Of a DNA stretch of 35,334 nucleotides, positions 16,406 through 25,400 are shown piece after piece; within the stretch, counting starts at the first letter, position 1; the number at the start of each line of letters is the position of its first letter. The notes under the pieces were generated by a model, which saw nothing but the letters and a program-made list of their open reading frames with translations, did not search any database and was not told the DNA's origin. Position numbers and translations under genes: made by a program. This stretch comes from Spirochaetaceae bacterium (GTDB lineage: Bacteria; Spirochaetota; Spirochaetia; B11-G9): NCBI GenBank assembly GCA_030638735.1, contig DAOWEB010000415.1:1-35334 (forward strand). Direction: 5' to 3'.

Positions 16406-17653
16406 ATGAACGAAAAACACTTCACTCTGGAACAAACCCTCTTCGAAATAACAGAAAGACATCCAGAAACAATAGCTGTATTCGGGGCTAATGGATTTCC
16501 TCAGATGCTGGAAGAAGAAAAACGAAAAAGCTTTGGTAAAAATATAACTCTTAATACAGCGCTTTCATTTCAAAACAGAGATCCTGCTGCATTCTCAAAA
16601 ATACTTATTTCCAGTATAGAACGGGAAAAACATGGAGATGATGTTACTCTTGGTGGAGAATCTAAAAAGGCAGTTGGTGAAAAAGTAAAGATTACAGGTC
16701 TCTTGCCCTGCCCTGTACGAATTCCTCTATTGGAATCCTTTGGAAAGTTTATGGAAGGATTTGAAAAAACTCATAATATAGAAATTGAATATGAGCTGAA
16801 AGCCGCTGCTATGGGGCTGGATTGGGTGGAAAAAAACCTTGCAGAAGTTAAAGATGAATCAGGAATTCCCGATCTCTTTATATCTGCAGGATTTGACCTT
16901 TTTTTTGATGAAGAAAGATTTGGAAAGTTAAAGAGAGCCGGTGTTTTTAAAGATGAAGTTCATTTTAAAACCGAAAATGACTCCTTTAAAGGATATGGTT
17001 TAAAAGATCCCAGAGGACATTACTCTATGATTGGGGTTGTCCCTGCAGTTTTCCTGGTAAATACAAATGAACTGGGAGACAGAGCAGTCCCCATGAGCTG
17101 GTCAGATGTCCTTAAACCTGAATATGAAAACAGTGTATCCCTTCCGGTGGGAGACTTTGACCTTTTTAATGCCATTCTCCTAAATATACACAGAAATTTT
17201 GGAAAAGAAGGTGTAGAAAAACTTGGAAGAAGCCTTTTGGACTCCCTCCATCCTTCGGAGATGATAAAAAGTGAAAAAAAGAGTGCCAGACGACCTGCAA
17301 TTACAATTATGCCCTACTTTTTTACAAAGACAATTAAAGAAGGAAGTATAATGAAGGCAGTATGGCCTTCTGACGGTGCAATTTTAAGTCCGATCTTCAT
17401 GTTGTCCAAGTCGGAACGAATAGATAAATTAAAAGATGTTATTGATTTTTTTGCTTCTACAGAAGTAGGAGAAATTCTATCCCACAGTGGATTATTTCCC
17501 AGCACAAACCCTGATGTAGACAACAAACTTAAAGGAGAAAGTCCCTTTATGTGGCTTGGATGGGAATATATCTATTCAATCGATGTAGGACAGACAATAA
17601 GAGAATGTGAGCAAATTTTCAATGATTCAATTAAAGAGGTAATTGGCGTATGA
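16406..17653 (+). CDS. Substrate-binding-protein-like protein without signal peptide, N-terminal DUF1858-like domain
   Basis: The 415-residue protein has two parts. Residues 5 to about 70 (LFEITERHPETIAVFGANGFPQML) resemble the small helical DUF1858/ScdA_N domains of anaerobes. From about 92 on it looks like a type-2 periplasmic binding protein of the Fe(III)/thiamine group: MIGVVPAVFLVNTNELG, MSWSDVLKPEYENSVSLP and ILSHSGLFPSTNPDV. There is no signal peptide or lipobox, so it should stay in the cytoplasm, where it cannot feed a normal importer. A Cys in ITGLLPCPVRIP lies where ligand binding begins. Its stop overlaps the GTPase start (ATGA). The ligand is unknown; a metal, oxyanion or cofactor is a guess. 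Confidence 0.8.
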   Translation: MNEKHFTLEQTLFEITERHPETIAVFGANGFPQMLEEEKRKSFGKNITLNTALSFQNRDPAAFSKILISSIEREKHGDDVTLGGESKKAVGEKVKITGLLPCPVRIPLLESFGKFMEGFEKTHNIEIEYELKAAAMGLDWVEKNLAEVKDESGIPDLFISAGFDLFFDEERFGKLKRAGVFKDEVHFKTENDSFKGYGLKDPRGHYSMIGVVPAVFLVNTNELGDRAVPMSWSDVLKPEYENSVSLPVGDFDLFNAILLNIHRNFGKEGVEKLGRSLLDSLHPSEMIKSEKKSARRPAITIMPYFFTKTIKEGSIMKAVWPSDGAILSPIFMLSKSERIDKLKDVIDFFASTEVGEILSHSGLFPSTNPDVDNKLKGESPFMWLGWEYIYSIDVGQTIRECEQIFNDSIKEVIGV

Positions 17654-18351
17654 ATCTTGTAACAGTTTCAGGTCCTCCCTCTGTAGGAAAAACTTCGGTA
17701 ATTCTTAAAACAATTGCATCCCTTAAAGAGCGTGGTTTAAAGGTTGGTGTTGTAAAGTTTGACTGCCTTTTTACAGACGATGATATTCTTTATGAAAAAG
17801 CAGGAGTAATGGTACAAAAGGGACTGTCAGGAGGTTTGTGTCCTGATCATTATTTTGTAAGTAATATTGAAGAGGTCACACAGTGGGGCCTGGATAATGG
17901 ATTTGATATACTTATTAGTGAATCTGCAGGACTTTGCAACAGATGCTCCCCATATATAAAAGATATTAAGGCTGTTTGTGTTATAGATAATTTAAGTGGG
18001 ATTGGAACCCCTAAAAAGATTGGACCTATGCTGAAAAGTGCAGATATTGTAATAATAACCAAAGGGGACATTGTATCCCAGGCGGAACGTGAGGTATTTG
18101 CTTCCAGAGTTCACAGTGTAAATCCTGCTGCACTAATACTTCATGTAAATGGACTCACGGGCCAGGGAAGCTTTGAACTTTCTACCCTTCTCTATGATAA
18201 AGATGAAAATATTACAACTCTTAAGGGAAAAACTCTCCGGTTCTCCATGCCTGCAGCACTTTGTTCCTATTGCCTGGGAGAAACCAGAATAGGTGAAAGT
18301 TATCAAATGGGAAATGTAAGAAAAATTGATCTCGGGAAAAAGGAGATATAG
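17650..18351 (+). CDS. HypB/UreG-like P-loop GTPase with CxxC motifs
   Basis: The 233-residue protein is a SIMIBI-class nucleotide-binding protein. It has Walker A GPPSVGKT (8-15), a Walker-B-like FDILISESAG (85-94), and a guanine-recognition-like ITKGD (136-140). VNGLTGQG (166-173) recalls HypB and UreG, the GTPases that insert nickel. CxxC pairs lie at Cys96/Cys99 (GLCNRCSPY) and Cys205/Cys208 (LCSYC), with Cys64 besides; these are likely metal ligands. It differs from true HypB/UreG in lacking their His-rich or exact metal motifs. It overlaps the upstream gene by 4 bp and ends 1 bp before the ABC ATPase gene. A metallochaperone or cofactor-loading role is an inference. Confidence 0.8.
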   Translation: MNLVTVSGPPSVGKTSVILKTIASLKERGLKVGVVKFDCLFTDDDILYEKAGVMVQKGLSGGLCPDHYFVSNIEEVTQWGLDNGFDILISESAGLCNRCSPYIKDIKAVCVIDNLSGIGTPKKIGPMLKSADIVIITKGDIVSQAEREVFASRVHSVNPAALILHVNGLTGQGSFELSTLLYDKDENITTLKGKTLRFSMPAALCSYCLGETRIGESYQMGNVRKIDLGKKEI

Positions 18352-18352
18352 A

Positions 18353-19366
18353 GTGCCGGTACTGACTGAAATAGATTTATTACATGAAAAAATTGATATA
18401 ATACTAAATTCCTATCCCTTTGCCGCCACCTTTTTAACAAACAATGGAATTGATCCTGTTAAATACAATGACAGTACCATGGATGAGTATTTTAAAAGTA
18501 TTAGTTCTGAGCATATGGAAGATAATGCAATTGATCCTGAACATTTAATTGAACAGTTTGCAGAATTTATTAAACAGATGCTATCCTTTCTTGGTGAGGA
18601 TAATAAGGTAGTAGAGTCTATAACCATTCTTCCAGGCCATGACAAATCCGGAAAAGATGAAGATTTTACGGAGTTTGTCATTCAAAAAAATGAAATTGTT
18701 TCTATTGTGGGACCTACAGGATCCGGTAAAAGCAGACTTCTTGGAGATATTGAATGGGCAGCACAAAATGATACTCCTACAGGAAGGAGCATACTTATTA
18801 ACGGAAAAACTCCCGATAAAAAATGGAGATATTCCTCATCAGAAAAACTTGTTGCCCAGTTATCCCAGAATATGAATTTTGTTATGGATATGTCTGTGTA
18901 TGAGTTTCTTGAACTCCATGCAGAAAGCAGAATGGTAACTGACAGTGAAACTATTATTAAAAAAATAATAGAAGAAGCAAATAAACTGGCCGGAGAAAAA
19001 TTTGATCCCAATACCCCTATTACAGCCTTAAGTGGAGGACAATCCCGGGCATTGATGATTGCAGATACTGCTATATTAAGTAAGTCTCCTATTATTCTTA
19101 TAGATGAAATAGAAAATGCAGGTATAGACAGAAAAAAAGCATTGAAACTGCTTATTGCAGAAGAGAAAATTGTGCTTATGGCAACACATGACCCTGTTCT
19201 GGCACTCATGGGGAACAGACGGATTGTTATAAAAAACGGTGGTATAGATAAAGTAATTGAAACAACAGAAGAAGAAAAAGAAATATTATCAGAAATAGAA
19301 GAACTGGATAGAAAAGTTCAGGAAATGAGAGAAAAACTACGTAATGGTGAAAAATTAACATCGTAA
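18353..19366 (+). CDS. ABC ATPase with N-terminal ScdA_N/DUF1858-like domain, no permease
   Basis: The 337-residue protein begins with a helical region (7 to about 80) containing ILNSYPFAATFLTNNGID, reminiscent of ScdA_N/DUF1858 domains and thus of the SBP-like partner. From about 108 it is a full ABC ATPase: Walker A GPTGSGKS (120-127), signature LSGGQ (226-230), Walker B IILIDE (247-252), switch His279. A charged coiled coil ends the chain. I place the start at GTG 18353, 7 bases after AGGAG; a TTG 27 bp upstream is less likely because it would overlap the GTPase gene. No transmembrane partner lies in the operon, so it may drive a cytosolic machine or use a permease elsewhere. Confidence 0.85.
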   Translation: MPVLTEIDLLHEKIDIILNSYPFAATFLTNNGIDPVKYNDSTMDEYFKSISSEHMEDNAIDPEHLIEQFAEFIKQMLSFLGEDNKVVESITILPGHDKSGKDEDFTEFVIQKNEIVSIVGPTGSGKSRLLGDIEWAAQNDTPTGRSILINGKTPDKKWRYSSSEKLVAQLSQNMNFVMDMSVYEFLELHAESRMVTDSETIIKKIIEEANKLAGEKFDPNTPITALSGGQSRALMIADTAILSKSPIILIDEIENAGIDRKKALKLLIAEEKIVLMATHDPVLALMGNRRIVIKNGGIDKVIETTEEEKEILSEIEELDRKVQEMREKLRNGEKLTS

Positions 19367-19379
19367 TAAGGAGTATAAT

Positions 19380-19622
19380 ATGCATGATGGATGTGCAGGA
19401 AGTTTTGAAACAGGACAGCAGGTTTTAGATAAGGTAAGAACTATGGGTTTTGCAGAGCAGATAATGCCAATGCCCCTGGAAATAAAGTGTGAAGAATGCG
19501 GGAATGAATTTTCTATGGAAACATTCGAGTCAAAATGTCCTGAATGTGAAATGGTTTACGGTGTAGTTCCATGTCACGCTTTTGATGTGGCAAATGTAGC
19601 TCTTGCCGGGAAAAATTATTAA
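19380..19622 (+). CDS. Small cysteine-rich zinc-ribbon-like protein
   Basis: The 80-residue protein is the last gene of the four-gene operon. CEEC (37-40) and CPEC (53-56) form a rubredoxin-like zinc ribbon. Further possible ligands are Cys5 (HDGCAG) and Cys65-His66 (VVPCHAFD). It has no membrane segment. The ATG is preceded by AAGGAG with a 7-base spacer, 13 bp after the ABC gene. The terminator follows directly. It could carry a metal or sulfur cluster, or serve as scaffold for the GTPase and ABC ATPase. I do not recognise a named family. Confidence 0.8.
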   Translation: MHDGCAGSFETGQQVLDKVRTMGFAEQIMPMPLEIKCEECGNEFSMETFESKCPECEMVYGVVPCHAFDVANVALAGKNY

Positions 19623-19624
19623 AT

Positions 19625-19655
19625 AAAAAAAACCAGCTTTCGGGCTGGTTTTTTT
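19625..19655 (+). terminator. Rho-independent terminator of the SBP-GTPase-ABC operon
   Basis: A-tract, AAACCAGC (19630-19637), loop TTTCGG, GCTGGTTT (19644-19651) and a T-run to 19655 form a canonical terminator starting 3 bp after the last stop. The flanking A and T tracts can lengthen the stem, and the hairpin could work in both directions. Confidence 0.93.
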
Positions 19656-19731
19656 ATTGCTCTGAAGTAAAAATCACTTTTTGTCCATAATAAATAGTAC
19701 TTTTATCTGTTATAGTAAAGGGAGAAGGAAA

Positions 19732-20052
19732 ATGATGATTACCCAGGAAGATTTATCTCAGATTACCGAACATATCCACGGTCATTTTAACCAATGGATA
19801 AGTAACGCTCAAATATCTGCAAATACCCACAACTATGAAATGGAACACTCAGAAAGACTTGTTCGTGTCGAAGAAAGTATTAAAAATTCAATTGAGCTGA
19901 CTCAGCAGGGTTTTAAACTTATGGAAAAAAGTTTTGAACACGTAGAAACAAGATTATCGGAATTATCCAGAAGAATTTTTCAATTTATGATATGGTCGTT
20001 CGGGTTTACTACTACAGCTGCCGGAGTAATAATTACTGTATTAAAATTTTAA
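19732..20052 (+). CDS. Small coiled-coil protein with C-terminal membrane anchor
   Basis: The 106-residue protein has a polar, largely helical body (about 1-80) with a probable coiled coil around SERLVRVEESIKNSIELTQQ. One membrane helix follows at about 84-104 (MIWSFGFTTTAAGVIITVLK). It is probably tail-anchored, with the body in the cytoplasm. I choose the ATG at 19732, with GGAG 7 bases upstream; an upstream TTG in frame would run into the terminator region. I recognise no family. It stands alone after the terminator and converges on the 20073-21167 genes with only 20 bp between. Confidence 0.7.
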   Translation: MMITQEDLSQITEHIHGHFNQWISNAQISANTHNYEMEHSERLVRVEESIKNSIELTQQGFKLMEKSFEHVETRLSELSRRIFQFMIWSFGFTTTAAGVIITVLKF

Positions 20053-20072
20053 AACTGGTGTTAGACAGGATA

Positions 20073-20294
20073 TTACAATATTCTAAGCCGCTGTATACGC
20101 AACAAATCCACATAGTACTTCTTTACCAGTCCCAGACCTCTGTGAATAGAAAGAAGACTCCTGCCCCGGGAAACTTCTAACATTACATTCTTAAGTTCAT
20201 TTACAGATAAATATTCACTTAAGGCCTGAAAAACCTGTAACTGGTCAGGCTCTGATAAAGAACCCAGCCAGTTATCAATATCTTCCAAAAACAC
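20073..20294 (-). CDS. Small hypothetical protein downstream of cdd
   Basis: The 73-residue protein (MFLEDIDNWLGSLSEPDQLQ..., ending LLRIQRLRIL) is helical, charged and soluble, and not a family I recognise. It starts with GTG 3 bp after the cdd stop, and GGAA inside the end of cdd could act as a weak ribosome-binding site, so it is probably translated by coupling. The C-terminal half is basic (RGRSLLSIHRGLGLVKKYYV). Confidence 0.5.
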   Translation of the reverse strand: MFLEDIDNWLGSLSEPDQLQVFQALSEYLSVNELKNVMLEVSRGRSLLSIHRGLGLVKKYYVDLLRIQRLRIL

Positions 20295-20297
20295 TTT

Positions 20298-20699
20298 TTA
20301 TTCCGGAATTTCGTTAAAAGGAACTGGAAGAAGTTCTTTAAGAAGCATTTTTTTCTCTATTCCCTTTGGGCTTGCAAGATAAATGGGAAAGTCGGGAGGA
20401 CAGAACTCTGAAAATACCTGTAAACATAAGGCACATGGAGGTGATGCAGGCTCTGATCCTGTTACAACTACACAGAACTCAAATTCGACCTTTCCAAGAG
20501 CTGCTATAACGCTTACAATAGCTGTTCTTTCTGCACAGATAGTACCGCCATAACTTGCATTTTCCACATTACACCCTGGAAATATTTTATCACTGTTTTT
20601 TACAGCTAACGCAGCACCAACCTTAAATTCAGAATATGGTGCATACGCATTTTCTCTTGCTTCGAGAGCAATTTTAAAAGCTTTGTCTAATTTATCCAT
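20298..20699 (-). CDS. cdd: Cytidine deaminase
   Basis: Cytidine deaminase converts cytidine and deoxycytidine to the uridine forms in pyrimidine salvage. From the ATG at 20697-20699 the protein has 133 residues, the usual length of the small homotetrameric form. Zinc ligands are Cys55 (with catalytic Glu57 in TICAERTA), Cys89 and Cys92 (PPCALC). The FKVGAA and GCNVENASYGG substrate motifs are present. The frame continues 42 codons upstream, but that stretch is translated repeat DNA and not part of the protein. The ribosome-binding site is weak. Confidence 0.95.
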   Translation of the reverse strand: MDKLDKAFKIALEARENAYAPYSEFKVGAALAVKNSDKIFPGCNVENASYGGTICAERTAIVSVIAALGKVEFEFCVVVTGSEPASPPCALCLQVFSEFCPPDFPIYLASPKGIEKKMLLKELLPVPFNEIPE

Positions 20700-20731
20700 A
20701 TGTTGAATACTATTACATTTTTTATTGCCGT

Positions 20732-20838
20732 GTACAGACGTAGACTGCCTTTGTGGAGTAGAGATGTTGCCTTCCTTTTGTAGAGTACAGACGTAGCATG
20801 CCTTTGTGGAGTACAGACGTAGCATGCTACGTCTCTAC
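20732..20838. repeat. Tandem 26-bp repeat ending in a GTACAGACG palindrome (copy 2)
   Basis: The unit, GTACAGACGTAGCATGCC plus TTTGTGGA, occurs at 20732-20757, in diverged form at 20758-20784, and at 20785-20810. It then begins again at 20811, where it ends as the palindrome GTACAGACGTAGCATG...CTACGTCTCTAC (20811-20838). The palindrome shares its ends with 16341-16368. It fills the gap between thioredoxin and cdd and is probably a degenerate dispersed element that has grown in tandem. Confidence 0.8.
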
Positions 20839-20849
20839 AGGGAAACCAA

Positions 20850-21167
20850 CTACAGATTTTTCTGCACTTCCACCTTTATAACTTCATACGGCTGTGCCCC
20901 AGTCAACCGCATAACACTCTCACCATTTTTAAATAACATTATAGTGGGGATACTCTGAATCTGATATTTTGCAGCTGCAGCCTGAGCTTTATCTATATCT
21001 ATTTTTATTGTCATAACCTTTCCGGAAAAATCTTTTGCTACTTTCTCTATGGCTGGTGATACCATTTTGCAGGGACTACACCAGTCTGCATAGAAATCTA
21101 CAAGAATAGGTTTCTTTGAGTTTTGTACCAGGTCAAAGAAAGATTTAGGTTTTGTTTTTTCACTCAT
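20850..21167 (-). CDS. trxA: Thioredoxin
   Basis: Thioredoxin reduces protein disulfides in the cytoplasm. The 105-residue protein has the normal length and fold elements: VDFYADWC leading to the active site Cys30-Ser-Pro-Cys33, cis-Pro in QSIPTIM, and a LFKNGE turn followed by GAQP near the end. The active site reads CSPC rather than the canonical CGPC, which should shift its redox potential. The ATG follows GGAG by 8 bases. The array of 26-bp repeats lies between it and cdd. A thioredoxin reductase gene is not in the window. Confidence 0.92.
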   Translation of the reverse strand: MSEKTKPKSFFDLVQNSKKPILVDFYADWCSPCKMVSPAIEKVAKDFSGKVMTIKIDIDKAQAAAAKYQIQSIPTIMLFKNGESVMRLTGAQPYEVIKVEVQKNL

Positions 21168-21331
21168 TAATTTGCTCCATGGAGATAAGATAGTAATAAA
21201 ATTGAAAAATGAATAATTAATAATGAAAAATAAAGAGGGAGAAGGAAATAGGAGATAAATATATGTACTGTTACGGGCATTTAAGGGCTAAATGGAACCC
21301 TCAGAAAGACTGGTGAGACCTGGGAAAAACC
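21168..21331. other. Intergenic region with degenerate copy of the AATGAAAAA-type repeat
   Basis: Positions 21203-21240 (TTGAAAAATGAATAATTAAT and AATGAAAAATAAAGAGGG) resemble the left end of the repeats at 15143 and 15675, without their palindromic part. The rest is leader for thioredoxin and the 3' flank of the HD-GYP gene; no clear terminator is seen. Confidence 0.45.
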
Positions 21332-22447
21332 TTAAAAATTCAGGCTATTCTGGAGAGATGCCAGTTTAGAATGCGAACCAGGCTGATCAGAAAATCTCTG
21401 TGAAATCCCGATTATTTCATCACTTTTAGACAAAAATACTTCAGTTAGATCAGGATCAAAATCCTTACCTTTATGTTGATTAATAAAACTAAAGGCTCTG
21501 TCAAAAGACCATGCCTCTTTATAGGGACGTACAGAGGTCAGAGCATCAAAAACATCTGCCAACGCAGCTATACGCCCCACTTTTGGAATAGTCATTCCTG
21601 AAAGACCTCTGGGATAGCCGCTCCCATCCCATTTTTCATGGTGTGAACTGACTACCGTCCGTGCAGTTCTGAGAAGGTCGGACGGATGATTTCCTATGAT
21701 ATTCTCACCAATTGTTGTGTGGCTTTTCATTACTTCCCATTCTTTCTGATCCAGCTTCCCGGGTTTCAGGAGGGCCATATCCGGAATACCTATTTTACCT
21801 ATGTCATGCATAGGCGCTGCCTGGTACAGTAATTCGTTTTCATCTTCAGTGAGTCCTGCAGCGATGCCCAATATCCGGCAAAAATGACTCATTCGAACAA
21901 TATGCATTCCTGTCTCATTGTCCCTGTACTCAGAGGCTACACCGAGTTTATGTATAATCTCCAGGCGTGTCTCATTTAATTCGGCAGTACGCAGCCGAAC
22001 TTTTTTCTCCAATTCCCGGTTCTGATCAGCAAGCGCCAGATGTGCTCTGACCCGAGCCAATACAATCAGAGGTCTTACCGGTTTAATGATGTAGTCAACT
22101 GCCCCTAGCTCAAACCCACGGGTTTCATCAAGAACATCATCCATAGCAGTAACAAACATTACCGGTATGCTCCTGGTCCTTATATTAGACTTTAAGTGAC
22201 TGCAAACTTCATATCCATTCATCTCCGGCATATTTATATCTAACAGACATAGATCCGGTGTGTCCGGGGATTCCATAATTCTGAGGGCGACAGCACCATT
22301 TGAAGCCACCTTCAATCGATAATCTTTTACTAATATATTCCTTAGAATATCAATATTTTCAGGCGAATCATCGGCGATGAGTATAGTTTGCTTTGAAAGT
22401 TTTCTATTATCATTAAGGGTATCGGCTTTCTTTTTATCATTATCCAT
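21332..22447 (-). CDS. Response regulator with HD-GYP c-di-GMP phosphodiesterase domain (RpfG-like)
   Basis: The 371-residue protein has a receiver domain with phospho-acceptor Asp70 (LCLLDINMPEMNG) and a coiled linker (about 140-165). The HD-GYP domain carries the metal-binding pair His214-Asp215 in MHDIGKIGIPD and HHEKWDGSGYP (269-279). These residues are intact, so it should hydrolyse cyclic di-GMP when phosphorylated. It overlaps the hybrid kinase gene by 8 bp, with GGAGG inside the kinase end, and the kinase is its likely phosphodonor through the Hpt domain. Both genes are richer in G+C than their surroundings. Confidence 0.95.
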   Translation of the reverse strand: MDNDKKKADTLNDNRKLSKQTILIADDSPENIDILRNILVKDYRLKVASNGAVALRIMESPDTPDLCLLDINMPEMNGYEVCSHLKSNIRTRSIPVMFVTAMDDVLDETRGFELGAVDYIIKPVRPLIVLARVRAHLALADQNRELEKKVRLRTAELNETRLEIIHKLGVASEYRDNETGMHIVRMSHFCRILGIAAGLTEDENELLYQAAPMHDIGKIGIPDMALLKPGKLDQKEWEVMKSHTTIGENIIGNHPSDLLRTARTVVSSHHEKWDGSGYPRGLSGMTIPKVGRIAALADVFDALTSVRPYKEAWSFDRAFSFINQHKGKDFDPDLTEVFLSKSDEIIGISQRFSDQPGSHSKLASLQNSLNF

Positions 22448-25400
22448 TATTTTCCTCCATTGATTTTATAATTCTTTCAACAATTTCCAATGAACCTTCA
22501 AAATCATAATCCGACATCCGCACAAAAAGAGTATCCGTTTCCACTTTATAACCGCAGCTTATTAGCGAAGGGCCCAGCCTCTCGATTATTCCAACAGTGT
22601 CTGCATCATATTCAGATAATAATTTTTCTGCCTTTTTTAACTCTGACACTATTTCTTCAGGTTTCATAAAGCGTTCTTCTTCCGGTGATAATATTTCCCG
22701 GTTTACCTCTTCAAACTCTGTAATGGAATCCAGTACTTCTCGTAAGATTTTATCGGTGTTTTCTAAATGTTTATCTATTTCTTCAACATCATTTTCCTTA
22801 GCTGCAGCTTCCAGTCCCCGGGCCGCTTTATATAATTCTTCTGCTCCAAGATTACCGGCAACCCCCTTTAAGGTATGGGCCAGACGGGTAGAGAGTTCAG
22901 TATCATTAGCTGCAAGGGACTGGCCAATTTCAGTTATAAATGTACTATATTTTGTTTTGAATCTGAGCAGTAATTTCAAATAGAGTTCATAATTTTGATG
23001 GACATGATGTAGTCCTGAGACGACGTCAATACCATGAAGATTGGATAGATGCCCCTCAAAAGCTTCCCTCGTGCAACGATGATGCTCACTTTCCGATATA
23101 AAGACCTCGCGCTCTGCTGGCTTTATACATTCAATCAGGGAGGAATAGAGCTTTGAAAGCTCAAAGGGTTTGGTGACAAAGTTATCCATTCCGGCATCCA
23201 GACATCTTTGCTTTACATCTCCCACTACATCGGCGGTCAGGGCAATTATGGGTAGATCGGTAAAATTTTTCTCTTTCCGGATTTCCCGGGCTGCCTGAAA
23301 GCCATCCATTACGGGCATCTGCAGATCCATCAGAACGGCATCAAAAGGAATGCCTTCCCGGGACTCCATTACCTTTTCCACAGCTTCCAGGCCATCGTTG
23401 GCGATGGAGACCCAAAAGCCTGCATTCTCCAGTGACTCTGTTGCTATCATCTGGTTAATCTCATTGTCTTCTGCCAGAAGAATCCGGGCACCTTTAATAT
23501 TTTCAAAACCATCCGGCAGGCGATCATTAAAAGAACTTGTAAGGTGATCAGGCTGGAATTCCTTACCAAAAACATTTAATATGGTGTTTAATAATTCAGA
23601 TGAACTATATGGTTTGCTTAAAAGGCCGCTGACATATGGTTTATCCTGACGGTTTAGAGTTTCTTCGGATATATAGGTGCTGGTTAGAATGATTTTTGGT
23701 TTCTGCACAATTTCCGGGTCGTTCTTTATCAGTTTCGAAGCTTTAATACCATCGATTCCTTTTTCTCTGGAGTCAATGATCACCATGTCATAGTATCGCT
23801 TTCCACTAACAAGGGCATTATGTAATTCATTAATGGCCCTGGAGCTTGAGCTGACTGTGGTGACAGTAAAACCGAATCTTTCCAGTTGTTCCCGTTCTAT
23901 GTTCCGGATATCCCTTATATCGTCTACTACTAAAATCCTTAAACCTTTCAAATCGACCGGTGGCTGTAAAAATGCTCTCTCTTCTTCTGCCTTATAGCCA
24001 AATCGGGCCGTAAAAAAGAAGGTACTGCCCTTCCCCTCTTTACTCTTTATCCCGATTTTGCCTCCCATCATTTGAACCAGTTTTCTGCTGATACTCAGGC
24101 CTAAACCGGTACCCCCGTACTCCCGGGTGGTAGATGTATCAGCCTGGGTGTAGGTTTGGAAAAGCTTCGCCTGATTTTCATCAGAAAGGCCGATTCCACT
24201 ATCTTTGACTGAAAATTTAAGCGTAACTTCCTTATCCGCTTTTTTTATTAACTGTGAAGATATGATGATATATCCATCATGTGTAAATTTTATGGCATTA
24301 CTGATCAGGTTTAGCAGAATCTGCTCCAATCTACCGGGATCCCCTACCAAAAAAGAGGGGATATCGGGATCCATGTCATATATAATTTCCAATCCCCTGT
24401 CCCTGCTTTTTTGGAAGCTGATATTTCCAAGACTCTTAAGAATAGAATCGATATCAAATTCAATAGATTCCATTATTAACATTCCAGCTTCGATTTTAGA
24501 AAAATCCAGAATATCGTTGATAATTGCCAGAAGATTATGGGAAGCCATGTTAATTTTTGATGAGTAATCCTTCTGCTTTTCGCTAAGCAGGCTATTATTA
24601 AGAAGGCGGTTAAGACCTATAATAGCATTAATGGGGGTACGAATTTCGTGGCTCATATTTGCTAGAAAATCACTCTTGGCACTATTAGCTTTTTCAGCTT
24701 CTTCTCTGGCCTGCTTCTGCTCCTCGACTGCCTGCTTCAATATGCTGATATCCCAATTGATACCTATCATGTGTGTTGCCCCGTCCGATTCATCACGTTG
24801 TACAACAGCATCTGCTTTGATTATCCGAATTTCGCCGTTAGGCCATACCACTCTAAAGTCAGTATCCAAATCTCTCTCTCCGATAATTGCAGCCTGTACA
24901 GCTGCATCTGCTGCTGGGAGATCTTCCGGATGAACACATTTCTGCCAGGCATCGTAAGCACCGCTGAAATCCTCAGGGGCAACACCGAACAACCTGTACA
25001 TTGTATCATCCCAGACAAGCAGATCTTCCACCAGATCCCAATCCCAAATTCCTATTTCTGCAGAGGAGGTAGCAAGGCGCAGCCGCTCTGAGAGAGTTTG
25101 TAAATGCTCTTCGTTTGCTTTCTGTTTAGTGATATCATGAATTATTGCACTGGACCAGGTTTTACCCTTAACCTGCATTCTGGCCAGAGATACAAGAATA
25201 GGTACAAGGCTTCCATCCCTCCTAAGGGCGTTAATTTCGTGACTGTAGCTTTCCATTGTTTTATTATGTCCGGTATGCAAATAATTTATCACATATTGTT
25301 CATGACTATCCTTGATGGGATCCGGAATCAGCATATTTAGACTATTTCCAATAACTTCAGCAGCCATATAATCAAAAATCCGCTCTGCACCGGAGTTGAA

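Noticed and set aside
18326-18352. TTG start for the ABC ATPase
   Set aside because: It would overlap the GTPase gene; the GTG at 18353 has a well-placed AGGAG.
19681-19731. TTG start for the coiled-coil membrane protein
   Set aside because: There is no ribosome-binding site. The ATG at 19732 has GGAG 7 bases upstream, and the added residues look non-coding.
20700-20825. N-terminal extension of cytidine deaminase by 42 codons
   Set aside because: It is a translation of the tandem GTACAGACG repeat and leader. The family start and normal length correspond to the ATG at 20699.
20732-20838. Tandem repeats as a CRISPR array
   Set aside because: Units abut without unique spacers, one is diverged, and there are no cas genes.
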